In this document: positions 6,940 through 15,035 of the stretch, in pieces
How the letters are laid out: the number at the start of each line of letters is the position of its first letter
How positions within the stretch are numbered: the stretch's first letter is position 1
NCBI RefSeq assembly: GCF_024496085.1
Contig: NZ_CP101751.1
Location: 3,782,001 to 3,846,000 of the forward strand
From: Flavobacterium cerinum
GTDB lineage: Bacteria > Bacteroidota > Bacteroidia > Flavobacteriales > Flavobacteriaceae
DNA length: 64,000 nucleotides
Direction: 5' to 3'
Position numbers and translations under genes: made by a program
Notes under the pieces: model-generated
What the model saw: the letters and a program-made list of their open reading frames with translations, nothing else
What the model was told of the DNA's origin: nothing
Database searches by the model: none

Positions 6940-9093
6940 TTACAGATTCTCCAATTGGTTCGATTTCTTATCCTGACTGATGGTCCAGAAGAATCCGACA
7001 AAGAAGAAACGATCTGCCGGTTGTCCTATCGCCTGACGCTGAAACTGTCCGCTTACATCCCGTGAATTAGCATATTGATATCCAAATACATTATCGCTTC
7101 CCAGTACGTTTGAAACCGAGAAATACAATATTTTTTGTTGGGATAACAGATAGGCCCAACTCAAACTCAAACTATTATAGCTTTTTGTTTTTCCGTTCAT
7201 AAAAGCGATTTCGTTCGGGTTATTATAAGGACGTCCCGTAGCAAAGCTATTCGTCACACTCAACTGCGAGCGCAAATCATTAATCCAGTATTTACCAACT
7301 ATCGAAAGGGTATGATTTGCAATAAAATTAGGCGTTACTTTATCGGTATAATTTTTATAATCTCTTTTACTGTCGATATAGGAATAGGATACCCAATAAT
7401 CCAGGTTTTTAAAGGTTTTACTATCTCTCCAAAACAAGTCGAAACCTTGTGCATAACCTGTTCCGTTATTCGTAAACAGACTGCTGTATTGCGGTGTAAC
7501 GGTATTGTACTTTACCAGATTGGCATAATCTTTATAATACAATTCGGCGCGTAAGGTTCTTCCGTTCGGGTTATAGCTATAATTCAATAAATAATGGGCT
7601 GTCTTTTCCGGTTCAAAATTCGAAGTATATTTCAGGTATTCCTGTTTCGGTAGTTGATGAAAATCACCATAAGCCAGCGACAATTGTCCGTTTTTGTTCG
7701 TTCTGTAGGCCAATGACACTCTCGGTTCCAATACTGACGTTGCAATCAAATCGCTGTACATTCCGCGAACACCCGCTTTTACAGCAAAATCAGATGATAA
7801 AAGAATATCCGTTTCCGCATATAAAGCGCCGATATTACTGGTATATCCTGTTTTGAATTCATTGGATAGCTGACGGTAATTTTCATTGAAATCGGTCGTA
7901 AAATAATCCCCTCCGAAAATTAATTTTATGCTATTTGAAAACTTTTTACCTAATTTCAGTTTCAGGTGCGCTGCATTTTCCTGATCTTTTAAAAAATTAG
8001 CGTTCAAATCCGTTTTAGTCAGGCTATAACCGTAACCGATTCCGGTTTGAAGCGTCCAGTTAGCACCGAAATTCCCTTTATAAGAAGCATTCACATATAA
8101 ATTATTATTTTGAGTCGCTACACGGATCGGATCCTCATAATTGATATCCTTTTGATTCAGGTCGAAATTAGCATAATCGAAAGCGGAATACAGTTTAAAC
8201 AATCCGTTTTTAAACTGGCGACGGAAAACCATTTCACCCGACATGGATTGGTACGGTTTGTTCCAGTCTACATCTTGTTTAATTGCTTTTTGATAGGGTT
8301 CCAGATTGATATAAGATGTATTGATACTAAAAGATCCTTTTTCCCATTTCTTTGTATGTCCGACACCTAAGCCAACTGTCATAAGAGAAACATCTGTTTT
8401 TTCCTGATCCGGCTCATTAATCGTACTCATTAGCAATACACTGGATAAAGCGTCACCGAATTCGGCTGAATAACCACCGGTTGTAAATGAAATTCCGCTA
8501 AACAAAAAAGGAGAAAAACGACCGCGGGTTGGTAAATTATTTGCTGAAGCACCATAGGGTTGCGCTACACGGATACCATCGATATAAGTTTGCGTTTCAT
8601 CCGATTCTCCGCCGCGAACAAACAAACGACCGCTTTCGCCTACGATTTGTGCTCCCGGAAGCGTTTGCAAAGCCCCGATAATATTACCCGGAGAACCTGC
8701 CGTTGTAACAATATCCAACGGTTTTAAAACGGAAGCCTTCGAATTGTCACCCGCCTGAAAAGATCCTACCGAAATCACCACATTATCCAGTGCATTTACA
8801 CTGGCTTTTAATTGAAATGAATGCGGTTGATACGTTTCAATAGCAATAGTTTCACGGGTGGTTTCAAACATAATAAAACTGATAGCCAAAATTTGTTTGC
8901 CTTTTGTATCGGTTTCGAAAGTAAAGGTTCCATCGGCACCGGATGAAGCTCCGTCATAAGTCCCTTCGATAAACACATTAGCTCCTTCTACCGGTTTTCC
9001 TTTCTGGTCCGTTACTTTTCCGGAAATTTTTGTTTGTGCCTGTAACATCAGACAACATAAAACACTACAAATTGTAAGTATCGTTTTCATCAT
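6940..9093 (-). CDS. TonB-dependent outer-membrane receptor with carboxypeptidase-regulatory-like domain
   Basis: This 717-aa protein begins with a signal peptide (MMKTILTICSVLCCLMLQAQ, possibly starting at Met2). A CarboxypepD_reg-like beta domain follows (about 22-95: KISGKVTDQKGKPVEGANVF). A plug domain comes next (about 115-220: IGALQTLPGAQIVGESGRLFVRGGESDETQTYIDGI), and the remainder is a 22-stranded-type barrel. It should import a ligand across the outer membrane using TonB energy. No SusD-like partner or ligand-specific gene lies next to it, so the substrate is unknown. It is monocistronic. Confidence 0.9.
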   Translation of the reverse strand: MMKTILTICSVLCCLMLQAQTKISGKVTDQKGKPVEGANVFIEGTYDGASSGADGTFTFETDTKGKQILAISFIMFETTRETIAIETYQPHSFQLKASVNALDNVVISVGSFQAGDNSKASVLKPLDIVTTAGSPGNIIGALQTLPGAQIVGESGRLFVRGGESDETQTYIDGIRVAQPYGASANNLPTRGRFSPFLFSGISFTTGGYSAEFGDALSSVLLMSTINEPDQEKTDVSLMTVGLGVGHTKKWEKGSFSINTSYINLEPYQKAIKQDVDWNKPYQSMSGEMVFRRQFKNGLFKLYSAFDYANFDLNQKDINYEDPIRVATQNNNLYVNASYKGNFGANWTLQTGIGYGYSLTKTDLNANFLKDQENAAHLKLKLGKKFSNSIKLIFGGDYFTTDFNENYRQLSNEFKTGYTSNIGALYAETDILLSSDFAVKAGVRGMYSDLIATSVLEPRVSLAYRTNKNGQLSLAYGDFHQLPKQEYLKYTSNFEPEKTAHYLLNYSYNPNGRTLRAELYYKDYANLVKYNTVTPQYSSLFTNNGTGYAQGFDLFWRDSKTFKNLDYWVSYSYIDSKRDYKNYTDKVTPNFIANHTLSIVGKYWINDLRSQLSVTNSFATGRPYNNPNEIAFMNGKTKSYNSLSLSWAYLLSQQKILYFSVSNVLGSDNVFGYQYANSRDVSGQFQRQAIGQPADRFFFVGFFWTISQDKKSNQLENL

Positions 9094-9255
9094 TTTTTGT
9101 TTTTTGATAGGTCAAAGTTGCAACAGCCCACTATTTTTTACTAAAAAAGAATACCGAACTGTAATTTTTCAGGGATGAATTGTGATTTATTTTTCCAACC
9201 CGTTATATCTTGTTTTAAAATGACGTAACTTAGTAGAAGATCAAACTACCGAACT

Positions 9256-9600
9256 ATGGATATTGAAGCTTTACAAATTCTTTGCACGTCCTTTCCCGGT
9301 GTTACCGAGGATATAAAATGGGGCAACGATCTGTGTTTTATGATCGCGAATAAAATGTTTTGTGTTATGGCGCTTGACAGTGTACCGCTAAATGTTTCAT
9401 TTAAAGTAACTGAAACTGAATTTGCAGAACTCACAGCCCGGGAAGGAATTAAACCGGCACCTTATATGGCTCGGTACAATTGGGTACTGGTTGAGGACAG
9501 TTCTCGTTTAAATCCGGAGGAATGGAAGCATTTTATTGCGCAGTCCTATCAACTGATCAAAGGAAAACTCCCAGCTAAAACGCAAGCCTCCATATCCTAA
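9256..9600 (+). CDS. MmcQ/YjbR family protein
   Basis: This 114-aa cytoplasmic protein has the YjbR/CyaY-like fold signature: LQILCTSFPGVTEDIKWGNDLCFMI near the start, ALDSVPLNVSFKV in the middle, and MARYNWVLVEDSSRLNPEEWKHFI toward the end. Proteins of this family are described as MmcQ-like with a double-wing DNA-binding fold, and their role is poorly known. The ATG follows an approximate -7 element (TAACTTAG). A VOC protein gene follows after 16 bases. Confidence 0.8.
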   Translation: MDIEALQILCTSFPGVTEDIKWGNDLCFMIANKMFCVMALDSVPLNVSFKVTETEFAELTAREGIKPAPYMARYNWVLVEDSSRLNPEEWKHFIAQSYQLIKGKLPAKTQASIS

Positions 9601-9616
9601 TCTAAAACCGGTTATC

Positions 9617-9988
9617 ATGAAAATTCCGACGCAATATTTACCGGTTATGCCCTACATCATTACCGATCAGGCAGACGCTTTTCTGGATTTTACCAAAAAA
9701 GTATTCGGCGCGAAAGAGCAATTGATTGTTCCCGGCGAAGGGGAACGTTCCATTATGCATGGTGAAATCCGGATTTTTGATGCCGTAATCATGTTTGCTC
9801 AAAAACCGGAAAATTTTGATTGTCGGCCGTGCGGCATGTTTATTTATGTAGAACAAGTCGACCCTATTTATCAAAAAGCATTGCAGCATAATGCTGTTTC
9901 CCTTATGCACCCCATACAACAGGACTACGGTTATACTGCTGGTTTTGAAGATCCTTTCGGCAACCAGTGGTGGATTGTTTCACCATAA
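9617..9988 (+). CDS. VOC family protein (PhnB-like glyoxalase/bleomycin-resistance fold)
   Basis: The product (123 aa) has two beta-alpha-beta-beta-beta modules of the vicinal-oxygen-chelate fold. YIITDQADAFLDFTKKVFGA opens the first, MHGEIRIFDAVIMFAQ follows, and GYTAGFEDPFGNQWWIVSP closes the protein, where the FxDPFGNxW ending is typical of PhnB-like members. The metal site and substrate cannot be assigned. It forms a likely two-gene unit with the preceding YjbR gene. Confidence 0.83.
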   Translation: MKIPTQYLPVMPYIITDQADAFLDFTKKVFGAKEQLIVPGEGERSIMHGEIRIFDAVIMFAQKPENFDCRPCGMFIYVEQVDPIYQKALQHNAVSLMHPIQQDYGYTAGFEDPFGNQWWIVSP

Positions 9989-10027
9989 TTTTAACATTTC
10001 AAGACCGTTTTTTCATATCACAATGGC

Positions 10028-10035
10028 TATTTTTG
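10028..10035 (+). promoter_or_regulatory. -7 promoter element for the ClC/HPP operon
   Basis: TATTTTTG matches TAnnTTTG and lies 29 bases before the ClC ATG. No TTG is seen at the usual -33 spacing. Confidence 0.4.
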
Positions 10036-10064
10036 TGTACCGAAATTGATATTATGCTCTTGAA

Positions 10065-11336
10065 ATGAAAAAAATAACACGTATCAAGAAAAATCATCGC
10101 CTGATTGTTTTTCAAAAATTAGTTCTTACAGCCGCTATCATTGGTTTTTTAAGTGCCCTATTAGGTAACACATTAAAAAAAATCACCGAACATTACGAAA
10201 GTATTTTCTTTACTCTTGCCCGGCAACACTGGATGCTATATCTGCTTTTCCCGATACTGGGTTTTTCTATCATTTATTTTTTAAGGCAGACTTTATTCCG
10301 CAAAAAGGAAAACAAAGGCATAAAGGAAATTTATGAAAGTACCGATTCCAAAACGAAACACCTGCCGGCATATAAAGTCAGTTCGCATTTTATCAACGGA
10401 TTAATTACGGTTATTTTCGGAGGTTCCACCGGAATTGAAGTTTCAACAGTAGTCGCTTCTGCCGCTATCGGTTCGGTTGTTCAACAAAAAGAAAATCTGT
10501 TTAAACGCTATAAAACACAACTGATTTGTGCCGGGATTGCTTCCGGAATTACAGCACTTTTCGGTAGCCCGATTGCCGGATTGATTTTTGCTTACGAAGT
10601 TATCTCCCGAAAATGGTCCCGTTCTTTTTTACTGACAAACGGAGTTGCCGTAGCCGTAGCCTTTGCCTTTACGTATTTTGTAGATAACCAACCTCTTTTT
10701 TCAATCAATGTATTGCCCTGGCATCTGCATGCACTTCCCTATATGATACTCTTAGGTATGATTGCCGGAGTAAATGCGGTTTATCTGAACCGATGCGTCA
10801 TGCTTTTTAAACAGAAATTTGCTGCAATCGACAAGCATCATTTCCGAATTATCATCGGAGCCGGTTTTGTAAGTCTGGCTTTAATTCTGTTTCCGCAACT
10901 TTACGGAGAAGGCTATCACGCCGTAAAAGAACTGATTTCACAATCGGGACATTTTAATCTGTCCCTTTCTTTCGCTTTAACACTATTGTTTGTTATCCTT
11001 TTAAAACCGATTGTCACTTCATTAACTTTGGTTTCCGGTGGTGATGGCGGCGTATTTGCTCCGAGTTTGTTTATCGGTGCCTTTTTAGGTTTGTTAACCG
11101 CTTCTGTTTTAAACACCTATTTTAATGCCGGTGTTTTACCGGTTAACTTTATGGTTATCGGAATGGCGGCTATGTTAAGCGCCAGTATCCATGCTCCGTT
11201 TACCGCTTTATTTTTAGTGTGTGAAGCGATTGGTGATTATACGTTGTTTTTCCCGATACTAATCGTTTGTCTGATCTCGAAAACTACGGCCAAATTGATC
11301 TATCCTTATACTGTTTATAGTTATTCCCGAGTTTAA
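10065..11336 (+). CDS. ClC family chloride channel/transporter
   Basis: This 423-aa polytopic membrane protein is of the ClC type. The GxEGP region appears as GGSTGIEVS, with the gating Glu at residue 125. GSPIAGLIFAYEVI (167-180) and GGVFAPS (328-334, the GxFxP element) follow. The usual GSGIP chloride-binding loop is not recognisable; the matching place reads ENKGIKEI (82-89). There are no C-terminal CBS domains. One base separates it from an HPP-family membrane protein gene, so the two are probably co-translated. Whether it is a channel or an H+/Cl- exchanger is not decided here. Confidence 0.88.
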   Translation: MKKITRIKKNHRLIVFQKLVLTAAIIGFLSALLGNTLKKITEHYESIFFTLARQHWMLYLLFPILGFSIIYFLRQTLFRKKENKGIKEIYESTDSKTKHLPAYKVSSHFINGLITVIFGGSTGIEVSTVVASAAIGSVVQQKENLFKRYKTQLICAGIASGITALFGSPIAGLIFAYEVISRKWSRSFLLTNGVAVAVAFAFTYFVDNQPLFSINVLPWHLHALPYMILLGMIAGVNAVYLNRCVMLFKQKFAAIDKHHFRIIIGAGFVSLALILFPQLYGEGYHAVKELISQSGHFNLSLSFALTLLFVILLKPIVTSLTLVSGGDGGVFAPSLFIGAFLGLLTASVLNTYFNAGVLPVNFMVIGMAAMLSASIHAPFTALFLVCEAIGDYTLFFPILIVCLISKTTAKLIYPYTVYSYSRV

Positions 11337-11337
11337 A

Positions 11338-11934
11338 ATGCCTACACCAAAAATAAAACGCAATTACCGCAAGGCCCGTTACGTACTCTATAAAGAAACA
11401 TTAGTCGATTACAGAGAGCATTTTTGGGCTTTCTTGGGATCGTTTGTCGGATTGGGAATTATTTCTTACCTGCAATACGGTTTGTTTACGCCCGAAGATT
11501 ATACGTTTCTGATCGGTTCATTCGGCGCCTCATGTGTTTTGGTCTATGGCGTTATTCAAAGCCCGTTGGCACAACCTCGTAATCTGATTGGCGGTCATGT
11601 TATTTCGGCCATAATCGGTGTTACGGTACAACAACTGATTCCTGATATTCTTTGGATTTCAGCTCCGTTAGCAGTCTCTTTATCAATCGTTTTTATGCAA
11701 ATTACCAAAACATTACATCCGCCCGGCGGCGCCACAGCATTGATTGCAGTCACCGGTTCTCCGCAAATTAAAGAATTGGGCTACTGGTATGTTTTGTCAC
11801 CCGTATTAAGCGGCGCGCTGATCCTTTTGGTTGTTGCATTGGTTTTCAATAATATGACCGCTAAACGACAATATCCTTCTCATCCGAAATTTACGCATTT
11901 CAAAAAAAGAATTATCGGACGTCTGAAGTCATAA
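11338..11934 (+). CDS. HPP family integral membrane protein
   Basis: This 198-aa protein has four hydrophobic helices and the family-defining HPPGGATALIAV motif (about residues 128-139) in an ITKTLHPPGG context. HPP proteins have been linked to nitrite transport in chloroplasts and cyanobacteria, but their bacterial role is mostly undefined. The start ATG lies one base after the ClC stop, so an anion-related joint role is a fair inference. It ends in a basic tail (KFTHFKKRIIGRLKS). Confidence 0.85.
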   Translation: MPTPKIKRNYRKARYVLYKETLVDYREHFWAFLGSFVGLGIISYLQYGLFTPEDYTFLIGSFGASCVLVYGVIQSPLAQPRNLIGGHVISAIIGVTVQQLIPDILWISAPLAVSLSIVFMQITKTLHPPGGATALIAVTGSPQIKELGYWYVLSPVLSGALILLVVALVFNNMTAKRQYPSHPKFTHFKKRIIGRLKS

Positions 11935-12064
11935 CCAAAAAAAAGTACTGCTAAAAGTGCGAATTAATAACAAAATGATATCAATATTTTAATTACTCTT
12001 AAAATATTATAATTATAAGATTAATTTTCTTAGTATTGCAAAACAATATTAACTACCTTAAACT

Positions 12065-12496
12065 ATGAAATACTTTAAATCTCTATTAGTTATCGTTGCT
12101 TTATTCGCTTTAAACACGATTTCAGCACAATCTATCACTGATAAATGGACTCAAGTCAGAAATTATCAGGATTTGTTAACTAAAACATCACGCGATGCTC
12201 AGAATGGTAATTTCAATCCGCTTAAAGCTAATTCTGAAACATTGGTACAATATGCTGAAGCCATCGATACCAACAAATTCCCTGAGTATGTAACCCGTAC
12301 ATCCGGTTTATCAGAAAAAATTCAGGCGTTACAAAATGAGACAAAAACATTAAACGATATCATCAACAGTAAAGGTACTAATGATGCCATCTTAAAATCC
12401 CTTGCAAAAGTAGAAGGTTCTTTTAAAAACGTTCTTAACACTGTTAACGGAACAGCGACATCCAAAACCGCTGCTCCTGCAAAAGCAAAAAAATAA
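12065..12496 (+). CDS. Small secreted helical protein of unknown function
   Basis: The product (143 aa) has a clear signal peptide (MKYFKSLLVIVALFALNTISA). A mostly helical mature part contains ETLVQYAEAID and SEKIQALQNETKTLND, and the tail is Ala/Lys-rich (TSKTAAPAKAKK). I do not recognise the family. It stands alone between the HPP gene and a VOC gene and is closed by a strong terminator. A TAGTATTG sequence near 12031 is the best -7 candidate. It is probably periplasmic. Confidence 0.65.
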   Translation: MKYFKSLLVIVALFALNTISAQSITDKWTQVRNYQDLLTKTSRDAQNGNFNPLKANSETLVQYAEAIDTNKFPEYVTRTSGLSEKIQALQNETKTLNDIINSKGTNDAILKSLAKVEGSFKNVLNTVNGTATSKTAAPAKAKK

Positions 12497-12500
12497 TCGG

Positions 12501-12524
12501 AAAGCCTAGTTAACACTAGGCTTT
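12501..12524 (+). terminator. Rho-independent terminator after the small secreted protein gene
   Basis: AAAGCCTAGT (12501-12510) and ACTAGGCTTT (12515-12524) form a perfect 10-bp stem with a TAAC loop, running into CTTTTTTATT. Confidence 0.85.
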
Positions 12525-12544
12525 TTTATTGCTATATTCGCCAT

Positions 12545-12934
12545 ATGTTATCTCTCAATAAAGTTCACCATATCGCTATCATCTGCTCTGATTACGCCGT
12601 TTCTAAACGCTTCTATACCGAAATCCTCGGATTGACTATTATTCAGGAAGTCTATCGAAACGAACGGCAATCCTATAAATTGGATCTGGCCATTAACGGT
12701 AATTATTGCCTGGAACTTTTTTCTTTCCCCAATCCGCCGCAACGTCCTTCCCGCCCGGAAGCAGCCGGATTACGCCATCTTGCCTTTGAAGTAGACAATA
12801 TTGACATTACACACGAATATCTTCTAAAAAACAATATTGAAGCCGAAGCAATTCGTATCGATGAATACACCGGTAAACGCTTTTTCTTTATCGCCGATCC
12901 GGATGAGTTACCTATAGAGTTCTATAATCGATAA
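12545..12934 (+). CDS. VOC family glyoxalase I-like protein (YaeR/GloA2 type)
   Basis: The product (129 aa) is a glyoxalase-fold protein close to the YaeR/SMU1112c group. It starts LNKVHHIAIICSDYAVSKRFY with the metal-ligand His, continues with NYCLELFSFPNPPQRPSRPEAAGLRHLAFEV (second His), and ends FIADPDELPIEFY with the third acidic ligand. A role in aldehyde or lactoylglutathione chemistry is possible but not shown. A -7-like TATATTCG (12533-12540) sits four bases before the ATG, so the mRNA is probably leaderless or nearly so. Confidence 0.85.
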   Translation: MLSLNKVHHIAIICSDYAVSKRFYTEILGLTIIQEVYRNERQSYKLDLAINGNYCLELFSFPNPPQRPSRPEAAGLRHLAFEVDNIDITHEYLLKNNIEAEAIRIDEYTGKRFFFIADPDELPIEFYNR

Positions 12935-13011
12935 AAAGTTACTCTTAAACTGATTTTTTATATTTTTATAACATTTAAATTTACTTTAGTTATAAAACAA
13001 TATAATCAATC

Positions 13012-14238
13012 ATGTTACAACGAATATTTTCTTTTTTACTATTTACACTCTTATCCTTCAATCCGATTCATTCTCAAAATACTACAAAAAATATTCTTTT
13101 CGTAGGGAACAGTATGACGTATTACAACGATATGCCGGTAATATTCCGCGATATCGCCAATAACAAAGGAAAAAATGTAGCCACACAAATGCATGCTCCG
13201 GGAGGTACCGGCTTTATAAATCATGTTACCAATCCGCAGGTCTACAATCTTTTTAAGAGCAAAGAATGGCATGCTGTTATTCTTCAACCCGGTACTGGTG
13301 AATCAGCCGGTGTTACATCATCTGTAAACACAACGGCTCAACGGGGACAAATCCTGATTGATTCCATTCGAAAATACAGTCCTTGCGCCAAAATTATGTT
13401 ATATGAAATTCCGTATGGAGTACCCGCTGCCACAGATTATGCTACCTACTTTGTACTACAGACTCAGATTCGGGATTCTATAACCAAAATGGCCGATTTA
13501 TTACATATTCCGTTCGTACCAGCCGGTGAAAGTGCCCGTATGCATTATAATACACAGCAAGATTTATTACTGCACAGTACTTACAATGACGTTCATCCTA
13601 ATTTAAACGGGTCCTACTTAGTAGCTTCCACTATGTATGCTTCTCTTTTTCAGGAACCGGTGACCGGTACCACTTCTTTTAACGGTATACCACAGGCTAC
13701 AGCAACTTATTTCCATTCTATTGCCGATGAAATCGTTTTACCGAATAAAGCCAACTGGCGAATCAATACTTATAATCTTCATGCTGATTTTGACTATCAA
13801 ATAACCGATACTACTGTAACGTTTACAAATACAGCAACGAATTTCACAACTCTTGAATGGGATTTTGGTGACGGAAATACAGCTAATATTCTTAACCCGG
13901 TACATACTTTTGCTAATAACGGACAAAAGACAGTCCGTTTAAAAGTAATGCGGGATAACTGTTCGGAAATAATAGAAAAACAAATTGATCTCAATTCTTT
14001 AGTCCTTACCGATTTTTTCCGTTCTCAGATAACCCTCTATCCGAATCCTGCAAAATCACAATTGAATATCACCGGTAAGGTCGCTACCGGAATCCGTATT
14101 TTCAATAGTATCGGACAAAAGGTATACTCGAATACGACCAGGCAATTACAACACGAAGTCAACCTATCAGGTTTTACAAACGGAGTGTACTTTCTTATAA
14201 CAGATGATAATCAGATCTATAAATTCATCAAGTCCTAA
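13012..14238 (+). CDS. Secreted SGNH-like hydrolase with PKD domain and T9SS type-A sorting domain
   Basis: This 408-aa protein has a signal peptide (about 1-21). A catalytic-looking SGNH domain follows, with FVGNSMTYY giving the nucleophile block and DVHPNLNGS (about 195-203) the Asp-x-x-His block. A PKD domain (about 255-325, TLEWDFGDGNTANI) comes next, then a type-A T9SS C-terminal domain (about 340-408: LYPNPAKSQLNI and FTNGVYFLIT). It should be exported by the Sec pathway and then by T9SS, and end up on the surface or in the medium. The substrate is unknown; ester or acetyl-ester hydrolysis is the family norm. Confidence 0.85.
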   Translation: MLQRIFSFLLFTLLSFNPIHSQNTTKNILFVGNSMTYYNDMPVIFRDIANNKGKNVATQMHAPGGTGFINHVTNPQVYNLFKSKEWHAVILQPGTGESAGVTSSVNTTAQRGQILIDSIRKYSPCAKIMLYEIPYGVPAATDYATYFVLQTQIRDSITKMADLLHIPFVPAGESARMHYNTQQDLLLHSTYNDVHPNLNGSYLVASTMYASLFQEPVTGTTSFNGIPQATATYFHSIADEIVLPNKANWRINTYNLHADFDYQITDTTVTFTNTATNFTTLEWDFGDGNTANILNPVHTFANNGQKTVRLKVMRDNCSEIIEKQIDLNSLVLTDFFRSQITLYPNPAKSQLNITGKVATGIRIFNSIGQKVYSNTTRQLQHEVNLSGFTNGVYFLITDDNQIYKFIKS

Positions 14239-14332
14239 ATATTCGCCTCCCATTTTTCAGGACTCCGAAAACAACATAAAACACTAAAAAAGAAAGCCTT
14301 ATAAAACTTAGTCAAAAAATTATCAACACTAA

Positions 14333-14362
14333 TTGGAATCAAAAGTATTAACCGTAACTTTG
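14333..14362 (+). promoter_or_regulatory. Promoter of the pRiA4b ORF-3-like gene
   Basis: TTG (14333-14335), a 19-base spacer and TAACTTTG (14355-14362) form a textbook Bacteroidota promoter. It lies 23 bases before the ATG. Confidence 0.75.
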
Positions 14363-14385
14363 GCTTTTTAAAAACAAACAAGGTT

Positions 14386-14931
14386 ATGGTTTATAAATTT
14401 AGAGTTATACTCGATGCCGAAGAGGACATTTTCAGAGACATAGCAATTCTGGAAGAGGATACTTTGGAGGATTTACACAATGCTATCGTAAATGCTTTCG
14501 GCTTTGACGGAATGGAAATCGCTTCATTTTACACTTGTGATGACGAATGGACACAGGAAGATGAAATCCCGTTGTTTGATACCGGTGATGTTCCGGGCGA
14601 ACAAAAAACCATGGCTGATTACCCGCTTTCTTCCATTTTAGATGAAGACAGTACAAAAATCATATATGTTTATGATTTCTTTAATATGTGGACGTTTTTC
14701 GTAGAACTGGCCGCTGTGGAAGATGCTGAAAACGGTGCTAACTATCCGGAATTATTATTCGCTCACGGTGAATTACCGACCAATGCGCCTACAAAAGATT
14801 TTAACAGTCCTGTGGTTTCTAATGATGATATGTACGGTGAATTCGAAGACGATTTTGACGAAGAAGACATGGACATGTTTGACGGTGACGACAGTTTCAA
14901 CGATTATGGTTTCGAAGAAAACTGGAACTAA
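14386..14931 (+). CDS. Plasmid pRiA4b ORF-3-like (IS1096 TnpR-like) acidic protein
   Basis: The product (181 aa) begins VYKFRVILDAEEDIFRDIAILEEDTLEDLHNAI, the signature of the pRiA4b ORF-3/IS1096 passenger family. Here, however, it is a stable chromosomal gene with no transposase nearby. The middle part has YVYDFFNMWTFFVELAAVE. The last 40 residues are strongly acidic (EFEDDFDEEDMDMFDGDD). It has its own perfect promoter and a strong terminator. The next gene encodes a YejK-like nucleoid protein. The biochemical role of this family is unknown to me. Confidence 0.8.
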   Translation: MVYKFRVILDAEEDIFRDIAILEEDTLEDLHNAIVNAFGFDGMEIASFYTCDDEWTQEDEIPLFDTGDVPGEQKTMADYPLSSILDEDSTKIIYVYDFFNMWTFFVELAAVEDAENGANYPELLFAHGELPTNAPTKDFNSPVVSNDDMYGEFEDDFDEEDMDMFDGDDSFNDYGFEENWN

Positions 14932-14970
14932 TCAACTTATTTTCAATTAATTAAAAAATAAAAAAATCAT

Positions 14971-15003
14971 GCCGTTATAAAAACTTTATTGTTTTTATCC
15001 GGC
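14971..15003 (+). terminator. Rho-independent terminator after the ORF-3-like gene
   Basis: GCCGTTATAAAAAC (14971-14984) pairs with GTTTTTATCCGGC (14991-15003), with one internal imperfection, and is followed by TGTTTTTTTC. Confidence 0.75.
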
Positions 15004-15035
15004 TGTTTTTTTCGCCATATACCAATAATAACACC

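Noticed and set aside
14386..14931. Mobile element suggested by the IS1096 passenger-like name
   Set aside because: No transposase, terminal repeats or target duplications are near; the gene has a normal promoter and terminator.
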